NCBI GenBank assembly: GCA_050247075.1 | Contig: JBFWUW010000032.1 | Location: 1 to 64,000, forward strand | DNA: 64,000 bases | Source of the DNA: JBFWUW01 sp050247075 | GTDB taxonomy: Bacteria > Planctomycetota > Planctomycetia > Pirellulales > JBFWUW01 | Direction: 5' to 3' | In this document: positions 17,882 through 26,557 of the stretch, one piece after another | How the letters are laid out: each line of letters opens with the position of its first letter | How positions within the stretch are numbered: the stretch's first letter is position 1 | Position numbers and translations under genes: made by a program | Notes under the pieces: model-generated | The model's database searches: none | What the model was told of the DNA's origin: nothing | Seen by the model: the letters and a program-made list of their open reading frames with translations, nothing else

Positions 17882-19783
17882 TTACGCCGTTTGCTCGTGG
17901 ATGTCGCGCTGGCGGACTGCTAGTTTTTGGTTGTAGCAGGCGATGACGTCCTTGCGGCGGAGCATGCCTAGCAGTTCCGTGGGCCGGCCCACTGCCACCA
18001 CCGGTAGTTCATCCAGGTTGCGGTCGGTGAAGCGGACCAGCGCGGTGTTGAGGTCGTCCTCGGGCGTGACCGAGACCACCCGCGCGGTCATCACATCGCG
18101 GGCGTTGGCCAGTTCCCACAGATGCTGGCTGAAGAGGTAGCCGCGCACGTCGTCGGTGGAAAAAATGCCCACGAAGCGGCCATCGGCGGCAATCACCGGA
18201 AAGTAATGTTGGCGGCTGTCGGCCAGCGAACGGACAATCTCTTGCAGCGTCATCCCCTCGGGAACAGTCTGGCGGTCTTTCCAAGGGACATCCTTGACCT
18301 TGATTCCCTCCAGCACGTCGATCAAGAAATCGCCGCGGTGCGCTGGCGAATCGAGCCGGCCCGGCACTTGCTTTTCGTACAGCGTCCAGCGGTGGCATAA
18401 GACAAAACAAAGTGTCGAGACCCACATCGTAGGGACCAGCAGGCTGTAGTCGCCCGTCAGCTCGCTGACCATGACGATGGTGGAAATGGGAGCGTGGGCA
18501 CACCCCGCGAAAAAACCGGCCATGCCCACCACCGCGTAGATGGCCGGTTGAGGCACGGCGGTCGGCCAGACTTTGTGCAGCAGTTCGCCAATGGCACCGC
18601 CGGTGCAGCCGCCAATAACCATCGAGGGACCGAAAACGCCGCCCGATCCACCAGAGCCGATTGTCGTGGCGGTGGTGAAAATCTTGACGAGGGCGATGGA
18701 GAACAGCAGCCCCATGCCGATATTTCCGGGGTTTTCCAAGGCGGCTTGCAGCGTTCCGTAACCCGTGGCCAGCGTGGCCAGGGCGAAGCGGTTTTCACCC
18801 CAGGCATAATACAGGCCCAGCCCCATCAGCCCGGCCAGCAAGGCACCGACCGCGGGGCGCAGCATGGCCGGAATGGGAATCCGCTTGGCCAGGCGGTGAA
18901 TGCCGTAGAAAGTCTTGATATAGAAGACCCCCACGGCCACCAGGCCCAAGGCCAGCAAGGTCATGGGCAATAGTTCAATCAGCGATTCTGGCTGGTGATG
19001 CAGTTTGTTGCCAAACAGGGGCAAAAATCGCAGGTTCGCCGGCAGCCACATCGAAAAAACCGTGTAGCCCACAATGGACGAAACCGCGGCCGGTACAATG
19101 ACCTCGGTCTCCAGGTCGGCATCGCGGTAGAGGATTTCCGCGGAAAACAAGGCACCCGCCAGCGGAGCGCGAAAGATGGCCCCGATTCCGGCGCCCATGC
19201 CAGCGGCCAGCAGAATCCGCCGGTCGCGGGCGGAGAGCTTGAGCCACGTCCCCAACGACGAGCCAAAGCCAGCACCGATCTGGGCGATGGGGCCTTCGCG
19301 TCCGCCCGACCCGCCGGTGCCAATGGTAATGGCGGATGCCAACAGCTTGACGATCGGCACGATCGGCCGAATATAGCCCCGCTTGTGGTGATAAGCTTCG
19401 ATGGCGGCGTCGGTGCCGTGCCCTTCCGCCTCCGGGGCAAAAGCCTGCACCAGCACGCCCGCCGCCAATCCCCCCACGGCCAGCACCAGCAGCAGCTTCA
19501 CGGGCGACAGTGGAACGCCGGGATCGTCAAAGATGCGGCGTTCGCCGGCGGCTTCCTTGGGCGAAAAGCCGGCGGTCCCTTGCAAGGCAAACCGAAACAC
19601 GGCTTGCTCGGCGACTTGAAACACAATCCCGCCGCAACCGGCGACGATGCCCACAATCGTCGCCAGAAAAAACCACTTGCCAGACGACTTGAGCGTGACA
19701 ACTTGTTCGAGCAGATAGCGTATCACGAGATCAGTCGGTCGATGGCGGCGGGCGGTGGCAGCGGGTGCGCGGCGGATCAACAA
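17882..19783 (-). CDS. ClC-family chloride channel/antiporter with CBS domains
   Basis: The protein has up to 633 residues. The selectivity motifs are GSGGREGPIAQIGAG (GREGP) and GSGGSGGVFGPSMVIGG (GxFxP); several membrane helices surround them. The C-terminal region has two CBS domains (IVRSLADSRQHYFPVIAADG and the block from DVMTARVVSVTPEDDLNTAL). The start is uncertain: TTG 19783 opens the frame, and GTG 19726 sits closer to the first helix. The TTG lies within a 17-base direct repeat (19771-19787 and 19815-19831), so the true N-terminus may be shorter. Confidence 0.9.
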   Translation of the reverse strand: MLIRRAPAATARRHRPTDLVIRYLLEQVVTLKSSGKWFFLATIVGIVAGCGGIVFQVAEQAVFRFALQGTAGFSPKEAAGERRIFDDPGVPLSPVKLLLVLAVGGLAAGVLVQAFAPEAEGHGTDAAIEAYHHKRGYIRPIVPIVKLLASAITIGTGGSGGREGPIAQIGAGFGSSLGTWLKLSARDRRILLAAGMGAGIGAIFRAPLAGALFSAEILYRDADLETEVIVPAAVSSIVGYTVFSMWLPANLRFLPLFGNKLHHQPESLIELLPMTLLALGLVAVGVFYIKTFYGIHRLAKRIPIPAMLRPAVGALLAGLMGLGLYYAWGENRFALATLATGYGTLQAALENPGNIGMGLLFSIALVKIFTTATTIGSGGSGGVFGPSMVIGGCTGGAIGELLHKVWPTAVPQPAIYAVVGMAGFFAGCAHAPISTIVMVSELTGDYSLLVPTMWVSTLCFVLCHRWTLYEKQVPGRLDSPAHRGDFLIDVLEGIKVKDVPWKDRQTVPEGMTLQEIVRSLADSRQHYFPVIAADGRFVGIFSTDDVRGYLFSQHLWELANARDVMTARVVSVTPEDDLNTALVRFTDRNLDELPVVAVGRPTELLGMLRRKDVIACYNQKLAVRQRDIHEQTA

Positions 19784-20159
19784 CCCGCCAAGCCTGTAAC
19801 GCTACCAGCATTCCGGCGGATCAACAACCCGTAGCCAAACGGCTCCCGTCTTGCCGGGTTGAAGCGAGTTTGATGCTTCACGTGTTGAATCGCAGAAGCC
19901 GCAACGGGTAACCCGTTTTGGCCCGGCCGCCTTTATCTGGAAGCAGGAGGACGAGACAGGGGCCATGTAGCCTAAGCGCAAAGAACGGGGAGGCCGGGCC
20001 GCGGGTAGCCCGGTCCTCCCCGAACACGCTGCCACGCTGGGTCGAGCGCGGCGAGAATCCGTTCAACACACTACCGCGGCGAGCATCCTTTCGCCGCGTG
20101 TATCCGTTGATCTGGCAACGCAAATGATGTCCGGCCCTTCCTGGGCCAAAGCATCCTCG
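19784..20159. other. Intergenic region with hairpin and direct repeat
   Basis: GGCGGATCAACAACCCG occurs at 19771-19787 and again at 19815-19831. A strong hairpin at about 19987-20021 (GGGGAGGCCGGGC paired with GCCCGGTCCTCCCC) lacks a T-tract, so it is more likely a repeat than a terminator. No gene is supported. Confidence 0.5.
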
Positions 20160-20909
20160 CTAGGCCACCAGACGCAGTTCCGACATCACGGGACCGCGAA
20201 TGCCATCCAGGAACTCATCGAAAATCCGCTGGTCCAAGGCCGAGGCCGAGTCGGCCTCGGGGTGGAACTGCGTGCCGACGGCAAACCAGCCGGGCGTGGT
20301 GCTCTCGATGCACTCGACCACGCCATCGGGGCAGCGGGCCGTAACCGCGAAGCCTGGCGCCACGGCGTCCACGGCCATGTGGTGGAAGCTGTTCACGCGG
20401 ATTTCGCCTTCACCATACACACGGTCCATCAGCGTCCCTTGTTCCACCACCAGGGCATGGCGGTGGGCCACATCCAAGGCGTCTTTGTGGGGCAATGCCT
20501 TGGGCATATCCTCGGGGATGTGCAAGAACAAGTTGCCCCCCTGCGAGACATTCAACAACTGCATGCCCACGCCAATCGCCAACACGGGCATCGAACGCTC
20601 GGCAATCAAACGGATCAACGTGCGGTCGAAGTCCTCGCGGCGGGCATCCAGCATCCGCACCGAGGGGTGCAGCATGAAGCCGTCACGGCGAGGGTCCAGA
20701 TCGGACCCCCCCACCATCACAAAGCCATCCACCATGTCCAAGATCTGATTGGTGTCTTCCTCGGTCTCCAGCGGTGGGATGACCAGGGGCACGCCCCCAG
20801 CCTTGATGACCGCATCGTAATAGCCGGCCGCTACATAGCTGAATGCGGGGGCATCCTTCTTGGCCGAACGATAATCCGAGTTGATACCAATGACGGGCTT
20901 GCGATCCAT
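20160..20909 (-). CDS. Class I glutamine-amidotransferase-like (C26) protein without nucleophile
   Basis: The 249-residue protein starts at ATG 20909 (GGAG lies about 10 bases upstream). PVIGINSDYRSA, GGVPLVIPPL and MVDGFVMVGGSDLDP match the gamma-glutamyl-GABA hydrolase (PuuD-like) family, and GTQFHPEAD supplies the expected His and Glu. At the nucleophile elbow, where the family has GICRGMQ, this protein has AIGVGMQLLN with Gly at residue 113. It therefore cannot hydrolyse gamma-glutamyl amides by the normal mechanism and may bind a ligand or partner instead. The rest of the fold is well kept, which argues against simple decay. Confidence 0.85.
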   Translation of the reverse strand: MDRKPVIGINSDYRSAKKDAPAFSYVAAGYYDAVIKAGGVPLVIPPLETEEDTNQILDMVDGFVMVGGSDLDPRRDGFMLHPSVRMLDARREDFDRTLIRLIAERSMPVLAIGVGMQLLNVSQGGNLFLHIPEDMPKALPHKDALDVAHRHALVVEQGTLMDRVYGEGEIRVNSFHHMAVDAVAPGFAVTARCPDGVVECIESTTPGWFAVGTQFHPEADSASALDQRIFDEFLDGIRGPVMSELRLVA

Positions 20910-21711
20910 GAACAAATCTCCTGTTCAGACACGTCCTGTGTCACCAAAGAAATACGGTTCGCGAAATGCCAGGCCAACGGCATGTTGAGCAACGGTGGAG
21001 GGGTAAGTACCTGATGGGTCGCCTTGATCCGCTTGGCGGGTGGTCACATGGAGACCGTGGTTGGCGGGTAAGATGGCCCAGGAGGTGCGCGAGTGTCGTC
21101 CCTGACCCAGCTTATTGTGCGGTTCCTTCCGTTCCTTACGCGCCCCTCCTGGGCGTTGCGACGAGCTTGGTTGGCCTGTTGCGGGGCACGGCGTTCCTGC
21201 CGTGGCCCGCGTTCCTGATTGACCAGGAACAAACGATCGGCGGAGTCTAGAAGCCGCCGCGGCGCTACGCAAATATGCGGATTATTTTGCGAAGCTTGCC
21301 CTATTGCTCCACAAGATGATGGGTGACAGCAAGCTAGCGCCGGCAATGGCGGCATCGCTAGCAGGCGATTCTGTCGAAATCGCAATATTTTTCGAAATGC
21401 TTGCATGGAAATGCTTTATGATGCTTTTTCACCGAGCCAATTTGCAGAGAGGCACGCGGTTCGCTGGTGGATCCAAAAGACGGGGCCTTGTTGATCGCCC
21501 GAAAAATTGTTCGACTGGGGTAGTGCCTGCCTGTCAAAGGCCTCCCTCTCCCTCTGGGAGAGGGCCGGGGTGAGGGTTGCCGCGCAATGGACAACATTTC
21601 GCCGTATCCCCTCTCCCCAACCCTCTCCCGGAGTACCGGGCGAGGGAGCGACGCGATTGGAATGCCTCCGACAAACTCGGTTTGAAACGCATCAGCTTCA
21701 GAACGGAACGC
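20910..21711. other. Intergenic region with CCCTCTCCC repeat
   Basis: About 800 bases separate divergent genes. The right part holds a full repeat copy (21541-21650). The remainder has small open frames (for example 21304-21573) with no recognisable protein. Promoters for both flanking genes should lie here, but I cannot place them. Confidence 0.4.
21541..21650 (+). repeat. CCCTCTCCC paired palindromic repeat, copy 1
   Basis: The left palindrome CCCTCTGGGAGAGGG is followed by CCGGGGTGAGGG, a spacer, then CCCTCTCCCCAACCCTCTCC and CCGGAGTACCGG. The same two-part unit recurs at 33274-33381, 33636-33740, 45381-45489 and, inverted, 57652-57759. The architecture is like a BIME (paired REP units). 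Confidence 0.85.
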
Positions 21712-22830
21712 ATGAAACTCTATTTCCAGAACGTCTGTGTCGAGGCCTTTGGCTACGCACTGCCGGAGGAAGTTGTCACTTCGGCCGAGATTGAATCGCG
21801 GTTGTCGCCGTTGTACGCACGGCTGGGCCTGCCCGAGGGCCGCTTGGAATTGATGACCGGCATTCGCGAGCGGCGGTTTTGGCCGCGCGGCATGTTGCCC
21901 AGCGTGCAAAGCGCCATCAGTGGCGAACGGGCCATCCAGCAGTCGGGCATCGACCGCAGCGAGATCGGCGCGCTGCTGCATTGCTCGGTCTGTCGCGACT
22001 ATCTGGAACCCGCCACGGCCAGCGGCGTCCATCGCCGCTTGGGGCTCAGCTCCGATTGCGTGGTATATGACGTATCGAATGCCTGTCTGGGGCTGCTCAA
22101 CGGCATGTTGCAAGTGGCCAACATGATTGAACTGGGGCAGATTCGCGCCGGCTTGGTTGTCGGCACCGAAAGTGGACGCGACCTGGTAGAGAACACCATC
22201 GAGCATTTGAACCGCGACACCACATTATCGCGGAACGACATCAAGCTGGCCGTGGCGTCCCTGACGATTGGTTCCGGCAGCGCCGCGGTTCTTTTGGTTG
22301 ATCGTGATCTGACCCGCACCGGCAACCGTTTGCAGGGGGGCTTGGTCGCCAACGACACCGCCCACAGCCATCTCTGCCAAAGCGGCAGCGACGAAGCCGC
22401 GGCCGGCGGCATGAAACCGCTCATGCGTACCGATTCCGAGGCCCTGCTGCACGCGGGCGTGGCTCTGGCCCGGCGGGCATTCCCTGATTTCGCGGCGGCG
22501 GTGGAGTGGCCCCTGGGCGCCATCGAGAAGACCTTCTGCCATCAGGTCGGCCAGGCCCATCGCAAGCTGATGTTTCAGGCCTTGGACATCGACCCGCGCT
22601 GCGATTTCTCCACGGTCGAGTTCTTGGGAAACACCGGCGCGGTGGCTGTCCCCTTGACGGCTGCCCTGGGTATAGAGCGCGGGCACCTGCAGCCGGGCGA
22701 CCGAGTGGCCCTGCTGGGCATCGGATCGGGGATCAACGTCGTCATGCTGGGAATGGAATGGCAACGCAGCCTGATTTCCACGGTCCCGATCGCGAACTCG
22801 CCACAAGCCGCGGTTGTTGAGGCACACTGA
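21712..22830 (+). CDS. KAS III / OleA-like thiolase-fold acyl condensing enzyme
   Basis: The protein has 372 residues from ATG 21712. The active site is complete: DVSNACLGLLNGM with Cys, a His in KTFCHQVGQAH, and Asn in VEFLGNTGAV. LMTGIRERRFWPRG and YLEPATASGVHRRLGL, with its Glu, resemble OleA-type enzymes that join two acyl chains head to head, but ordinary KAS III starter synthases share most of this. No oleB, oleC or oleD lies nearby. Unlike the KS homologue at 7543, this one should be catalytically active. The upstream repeat region offers no clear ribosome site. Confidence 0.85.
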   Translation: MKLYFQNVCVEAFGYALPEEVVTSAEIESRLSPLYARLGLPEGRLELMTGIRERRFWPRGMLPSVQSAISGERAIQQSGIDRSEIGALLHCSVCRDYLEPATASGVHRRLGLSSDCVVYDVSNACLGLLNGMLQVANMIELGQIRAGLVVGTESGRDLVENTIEHLNRDTTLSRNDIKLAVASLTIGSGSAAVLLVDRDLTRTGNRLQGGLVANDTAHSHLCQSGSDEAAAGGMKPLMRTDSEALLHAGVALARRAFPDFAAAVEWPLGAIEKTFCHQVGQAHRKLMFQALDIDPRCDFSTVEFLGNTGAVAVPLTAALGIERGHLQPGDRVALLGIGSGINVVMLGMEWQRSLISTVPIANSPQAAVVEAH

Positions 22831-22901
22831 GCAACAACACGGCAGATTGTTCGTTGCGTCGATACCTGATTAGGCGTCGATCACGGCCGCCAGAAGAGGA
22901 A

Positions 22902-23029
22902 CCACGAATCAAACGAATCTAACGAATGAAATTCCCGCATGGAAACTTGCCCACGGGAAAAGTAGCGGGCGGCGACTTGGAAAGTGCTTTCCGGCGGATT
23001 CCTATTCGTTAGATTCGTTTGATTCGTGG
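22902..23029. repeat. Inverted-repeat element, family A copy 2
   Basis: The arms 22902-22927 (CCACGAATCAAACGAATCTA...) and 23004-23029 (ending TTGATTCGTGG) are perfect 26-base inverted repeats. The centre of 76 bases ends in GGCGGATTCC, shared with copy 1 at 14341. It sits between two converging genes. Confidence 0.8.
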
Positions 23030-23112
23030 TTTTCACCAAGCCTGGCGCGTTGATGGTGCGATCAACGCGCGGAAACGCTTTTGCTTCAATCGGCTGTGGG
23101 TTCCGTTCGCTC

Positions 23113-24597
23113 CTACGTTCCTCGCGCTGGCCGTTTGGGGCCGATGAAGCCGCCGGCGGGCCGTCCGACCAGCACGCCGCACATGCCGCCGCGCTGGGCC
23201 ACGTTGACCACCGCCTTTTGCGAGGCTCGCCCCAAGATGCCCATGCCGTACTTGGTGGGGGCAAAGCCCATGACCGTGTAGAACGGTTCGATGTGGACCT
23301 GCCCGTCCTCACCGATGATCGGAAACTCGTTCACCGGAATGCTGGCCAACCGCTGCACAACCCATTGATCCGGACCCGTTAGCGCCAACTGAATGGCATC
23401 GTCCCATTCGCTCTCTTCGGACAGGTGGCCAATGATGACGCCCTCGCCGCCGTAGGCCCGGTTGGGCTTGATCACCAAAATGTCCCGCTCCTTGCGGACA
23501 AACTCCAACAGGTCGCACGGTTCGCCTTCGGGCATGGAGGTGCGGCGGTCGGCCAGAATCCGCGTCCACAGAATATGCCGCCGAAAAACCTGGCGCTCCT
23601 CGGCATTGAAATACTTTCTGGTGAGTTCCGGGTCGGTCAGCAGTTCCCAGCAACTCTTGTGATCGAAGTCTCCGGCCAGGGTGGAAACCATGCGGTTCTG
23701 TTGGAACAGCGTCCGAATCGGAGTGATATCCACCCCTTGCTCGCGCTCCAGCGACAAGAAATCGCGGACTTCGTAGTCGCGGTAGGCCACATCGACGCGC
23801 TGGTCCTCGTACCACACCTCGCCATTGCGCATGTGCAACTCGGCCGGGTCTGCGTGCAGGACATTCACTCCATGCCGGTCGTGAAAGTAGCGGGCCATGG
23901 CGGCCTGTTCCACCGGCCCGGTGTCGGCGTATTTCGGTTCGATCAGGCAGACGTTTTGCCGGCCGCGGCCTACGTTTTCCAGATGGTCCAAAATCTCTTG
24001 GATGAACAGTTCCCGCAGATCCATGCCTGCTTCCATCTGCAGGCTGGGGTCGAACTCTTGCAGGGCCGGCAACACAATCTCGGTCAGTACGGCATCGCAG
24101 GTAGGCCCCATGTAGATGCCGCCAATGCCACACAGGTTGGGCTCCACGAAACGCAGCGAATCCTTCCACATGGGGCTGGTGAAATCGGCCATGGCGTCCA
24201 GCCGGCCTATGACCGGGTTGGTCTCGCGCTCCAGCGGACCCCAGCAATCGCGCAACATGGCTTCGGCGTCTTCGTCCAGGGGCAACATCTCCCGCACGCG
24301 CGGGTCTTGCAGGTAAAGGTCGGGCAGCCGCTTGAGGGCATTCAGAATCGTCAGCGAGACGAAGTTCAGGTAGTTCATCTGGTCGGGCATGGCGGCTAAG
24401 GGGCGCAGCAGCACGTTGATCACATCGCGCTCGCCGTGCCGCATGTAGACCAGGTTGCGGCGGTCGGCCTCTTCATGGACCTGGTGGAACAGTTCCACCA
24501 TGCGTTCGGGCGGCATTCCGTAAAAAACCTTGCGAACACGGCTGTCCAGGCTCAAGCCCGACAGGCCCAACTCTTCAGCGGGGGTCAGCAGCACCAT
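23113..24597 (-). CDS. ATP-grasp-like ligase (circularly permuted or glutathionylspermidine-synthase-like)
   Basis: The protein has 494 residues from ATG 24597. Near the C-terminus, ILVIKPNRAYGGEGVIIGHL is an ATP-grasp lysine/glycine loop; EPNLCGIGGIYMG and VQRLASIPVNEFP fit the substrate and metal regions of circularly permuted ATP-grasp enzymes. These ligate carboxylates to amines or peptides. The substrate is not apparent. The frame extends to 24723 but the extra part is unlike the family. It is divergent from the deacetylase-like gene. Confidence 0.65.
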   Translation of the reverse strand: MVLLTPAEELGLSGLSLDSRVRKVFYGMPPERMVELFHQVHEEADRRNLVYMRHGERDVINVLLRPLAAMPDQMNYLNFVSLTILNALKRLPDLYLQDPRVREMLPLDEDAEAMLRDCWGPLERETNPVIGRLDAMADFTSPMWKDSLRFVEPNLCGIGGIYMGPTCDAVLTEIVLPALQEFDPSLQMEAGMDLRELFIQEILDHLENVGRGRQNVCLIEPKYADTGPVEQAAMARYFHDRHGVNVLHADPAELHMRNGEVWYEDQRVDVAYRDYEVRDFLSLEREQGVDITPIRTLFQQNRMVSTLAGDFDHKSCWELLTDPELTRKYFNAEERQVFRRHILWTRILADRRTSMPEGEPCDLLEFVRKERDILVIKPNRAYGGEGVIIGHLSEESEWDDAIQLALTGPDQWVVQRLASIPVNEFPIIGEDGQVHIEPFYTVMGFAPTKYGMGILGRASQKAVVNVAQRGGMCGVLVGRPAGGFIGPKRPARGT

Positions 24598-24865
24598 GAG
24601 AAAACCTGACAGGTTTGAGAAGGGACATACGGCCAACAAAGGATGTGCCATCCTGCCCGTTTGGGATTCTATCAGGCAGTGCGGCCAAGGGGACAGAAAG
24701 CTATCCACCGTGCAAGGGGGCACGAACTCGGCCGCTTGCCGGCACGAGTCCTACGACCGGCAAACTTGCCTGTTTCGCCCGGCGGCCGTTTTCATCGAGC
24801 GGTACAACCGGTTGTGCCGACGATGATAGCAGGCGCGTCATCCAGGCCAGGGAGGGTTGTTGTTG
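24598..24865. promoter_or_regulatory. Divergent promoter region, ATP-grasp / deacetylase-like genes
   Basis: The region of 268 bases between divergent starts has no gene. GGAGG at about 24851 may be the ribosome site of the rightward gene. Confidence 0.35.
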
Positions 24866-25660
24866 ATGAAAGCTTTGCCGCTAGGAACTTTGGTCATTTC
24901 CGTCGATGTTGAACGTGGCTGCGATCGGCAAGATCGCCAGGAGTCCTCGCTGGCCAACCGCGTGTTGGCCACGCTGGCCAGGGCCGAACTCCCTTCGACC
25001 ATTGGCCTGACGCAGCCCGGCTGCAACCGCCATACCGATGGTTTGCTGGCGGAATTTCCCACGGCCGAATTGGCGCTGCTGGCTGAAGAGTCTTGGGCGG
25101 GCCAAGCCGCGCGTCGGCGGCAGTTTGCCGCGGGACTAAGCCGCAACGTGCTGCGGGCCGCCGCGGCAGGGTACGCTATTCGGACCTTGGTCTTTCCGGG
25201 CGACGTCCAACAGGCCCACTCCGACCTGCTCATCAAACATGGAATCTCCGTACTGCGTGGCGAACCGCGCGTAGCGGTCCAACCACGGTTGAAGTCCATT
25301 CTGCGCAGATTCTCCGGCGAGGCATCTTCGTTGTTGGTGGAGCCGCGCAACATCCGCTATGGGCTGTGGGAGGTTCCTTGCGCGGCTTCACTGCCGGGCA
25401 CGCCGGGATCGGTCTTGCGAGCTTGGATCGATCGCGCGGCCGAAACCCGCGGCATCTTGCATCTGCGGATCGACGTGCCGGGCCTGCTGCGCGACACCCG
25501 CGGCGGCCTGGTCGAACTGGGGCGGGTGGTCGAGCAAGCGGCATCGCGGCGCGATCAACATCGCTTGCGAATCGCCACGCTCTGTGAGTTGGCCGATCGT
25601 GCCCAGCCCCGGCGCATAGCCGCGCCCGCGCAATCTATTCTACGCGTACGGGCCGCCTAG
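24866..25660 (+). CDS. Polysaccharide-deacetylase-like protein, metal site not evident
   Basis: The protein has about 264 residues from ATG 24866. The pattern GTLVISVDVERG at the start, ATLARAELPSTIGL as the first barrel strands, and later TLVFPGDVQQAHSDLLIKHG resemble NodB-type polysaccharide deacetylases. The catalytic TFDD and zinc-binding HxxxH motifs are not visible, so it may be an inactive homologue or a different member of the barrel superfamily. It is a single-gene unit followed by repeat-rich DNA. Confidence 0.5.
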   Translation: MKALPLGTLVISVDVERGCDRQDRQESSLANRVLATLARAELPSTIGLTQPGCNRHTDGLLAEFPTAELALLAEESWAGQAARRRQFAAGLSRNVLRAAAAGYAIRTLVFPGDVQQAHSDLLIKHGISVLRGEPRVAVQPRLKSILRRFSGEASSLLVEPRNIRYGLWEVPCAASLPGTPGSVLRAWIDRAAETRGILHLRIDVPGLLRDTRGGLVELGRVVEQAASRRDQHRLRIATLCELADRAQPRRIAAPAQSILRVRAA

Positions 25661-26151
25661 ACGTTTGTCGCGGCTTGATCCTTGGGCACCACGATAGGCT
25701 CTAGGGTGCCGCTTACATTCTTGGGGTGCCACTCTACGCCGTTAACCCTTTTTAAGTTGCCCTTTCCAAGCGAATAGCCCCGGTAGGGGTGGCAGTCAAT
25801 AGCCTCGGGCGTGAGCCCGAGGTGCGTGGGCCCGAAAGTACGTCGTCAGCCCCGGCGGGGGCGACAGTGGGCATCGCGGCGATACTGCCGCCCCTGCCGG
25901 GGCTGCGACATAGCGAAAATCATGCCTTCTTGGGCTGACGCCCAAGGCTATTAACTATCGCCCCTGCCGGGGCTGTTTGTCGCGGCTGCGCCGCTCTAAC
26001 CTGCTCTAGAAATTCGGTAAGAATAGCAAGGGTTAACGGCGTAGGGTGCCACTGGCGGCTTGCCCGCCAGTGGGCCAGTGCGATGTAGCGTCACTGGCGG
26101 ACGAGCCGCCAGTGGCACCGCGCTGCTAGTGGCACGCGCGCCCCGCGGAGG
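25661..26151. repeat. Repeat-rich intergenic block bounded by 17-base inverted repeats
   Basis: CTACGCCGTTAACCCTT at 25734-25750 and its exact reverse complement at 26028-26044 bound about 310 bases. Inside are GCCCCGGCGGGGGCGACAGT and GCCCCTGCCGGGGCTG motifs in both orientations. To the right, CACTGGCGGCTTGCCCGCCA (26050) and a related palindrome (26091) follow. The last motif recurs near 55469. No gene is supported. Confidence 0.65.
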
Positions 26152-26334
26152 TTACGTCTGCTCGCGATAGGTAGCCCAGCCCAGGTAGGCCAGCGCCAGC
26201 GAGCAAATGATAAAGCCGATATCCATCGGCATGCTGGCGCGCTTGAAGGGAATTGCCAGCGCCAAGTCGAGTGTAAATACCAACAGAAGGATTGCGGCGA
26301 CCGCCATCCCTATGATGGTTAAGACCTTTGGCAT
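26152..26334 (-). CDS. Small membrane protein, 60 residues
   Basis: It has two membrane segments: VLTIIGMAVAAILLLVFTLD and MDIGFIICSLALAYLGW. It ends with a charged YREQT tail. The start at ATG 26334 is supported by GGAGAGGAAG about 6 bases upstream. I recognise no function. Codon use and a good ribosome site argue that it is real even though it is short. It is divergent from the aminotransferase gene. Confidence 0.65.
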   Translation of the reverse strand: MPKVLTIIGMAVAAILLLVFTLDLALAIPFKRASMPMDIGFIICSLALAYLGWATYREQT

Positions 26335-26557
26335 GCAACGCTTCCTCTCCGTCCGGCGGCGCTCTCTGGGAAGCTCCCTAGTATAATTCAAGGAATCGGC
26401 GTGTCACCCCACTTTAACAAGTTGCTTTCTAGTTCCTAAAAGCGCCAAATGCAGCGGCGACGGCCCGCATTCCACGTAAATATACTGGCCAATCGTATAC
26501 ATTCCCTTGGATTCCAGGGGCCAATCGGCCAAGGCAAATCCAACCCGCGTTGCCTCC

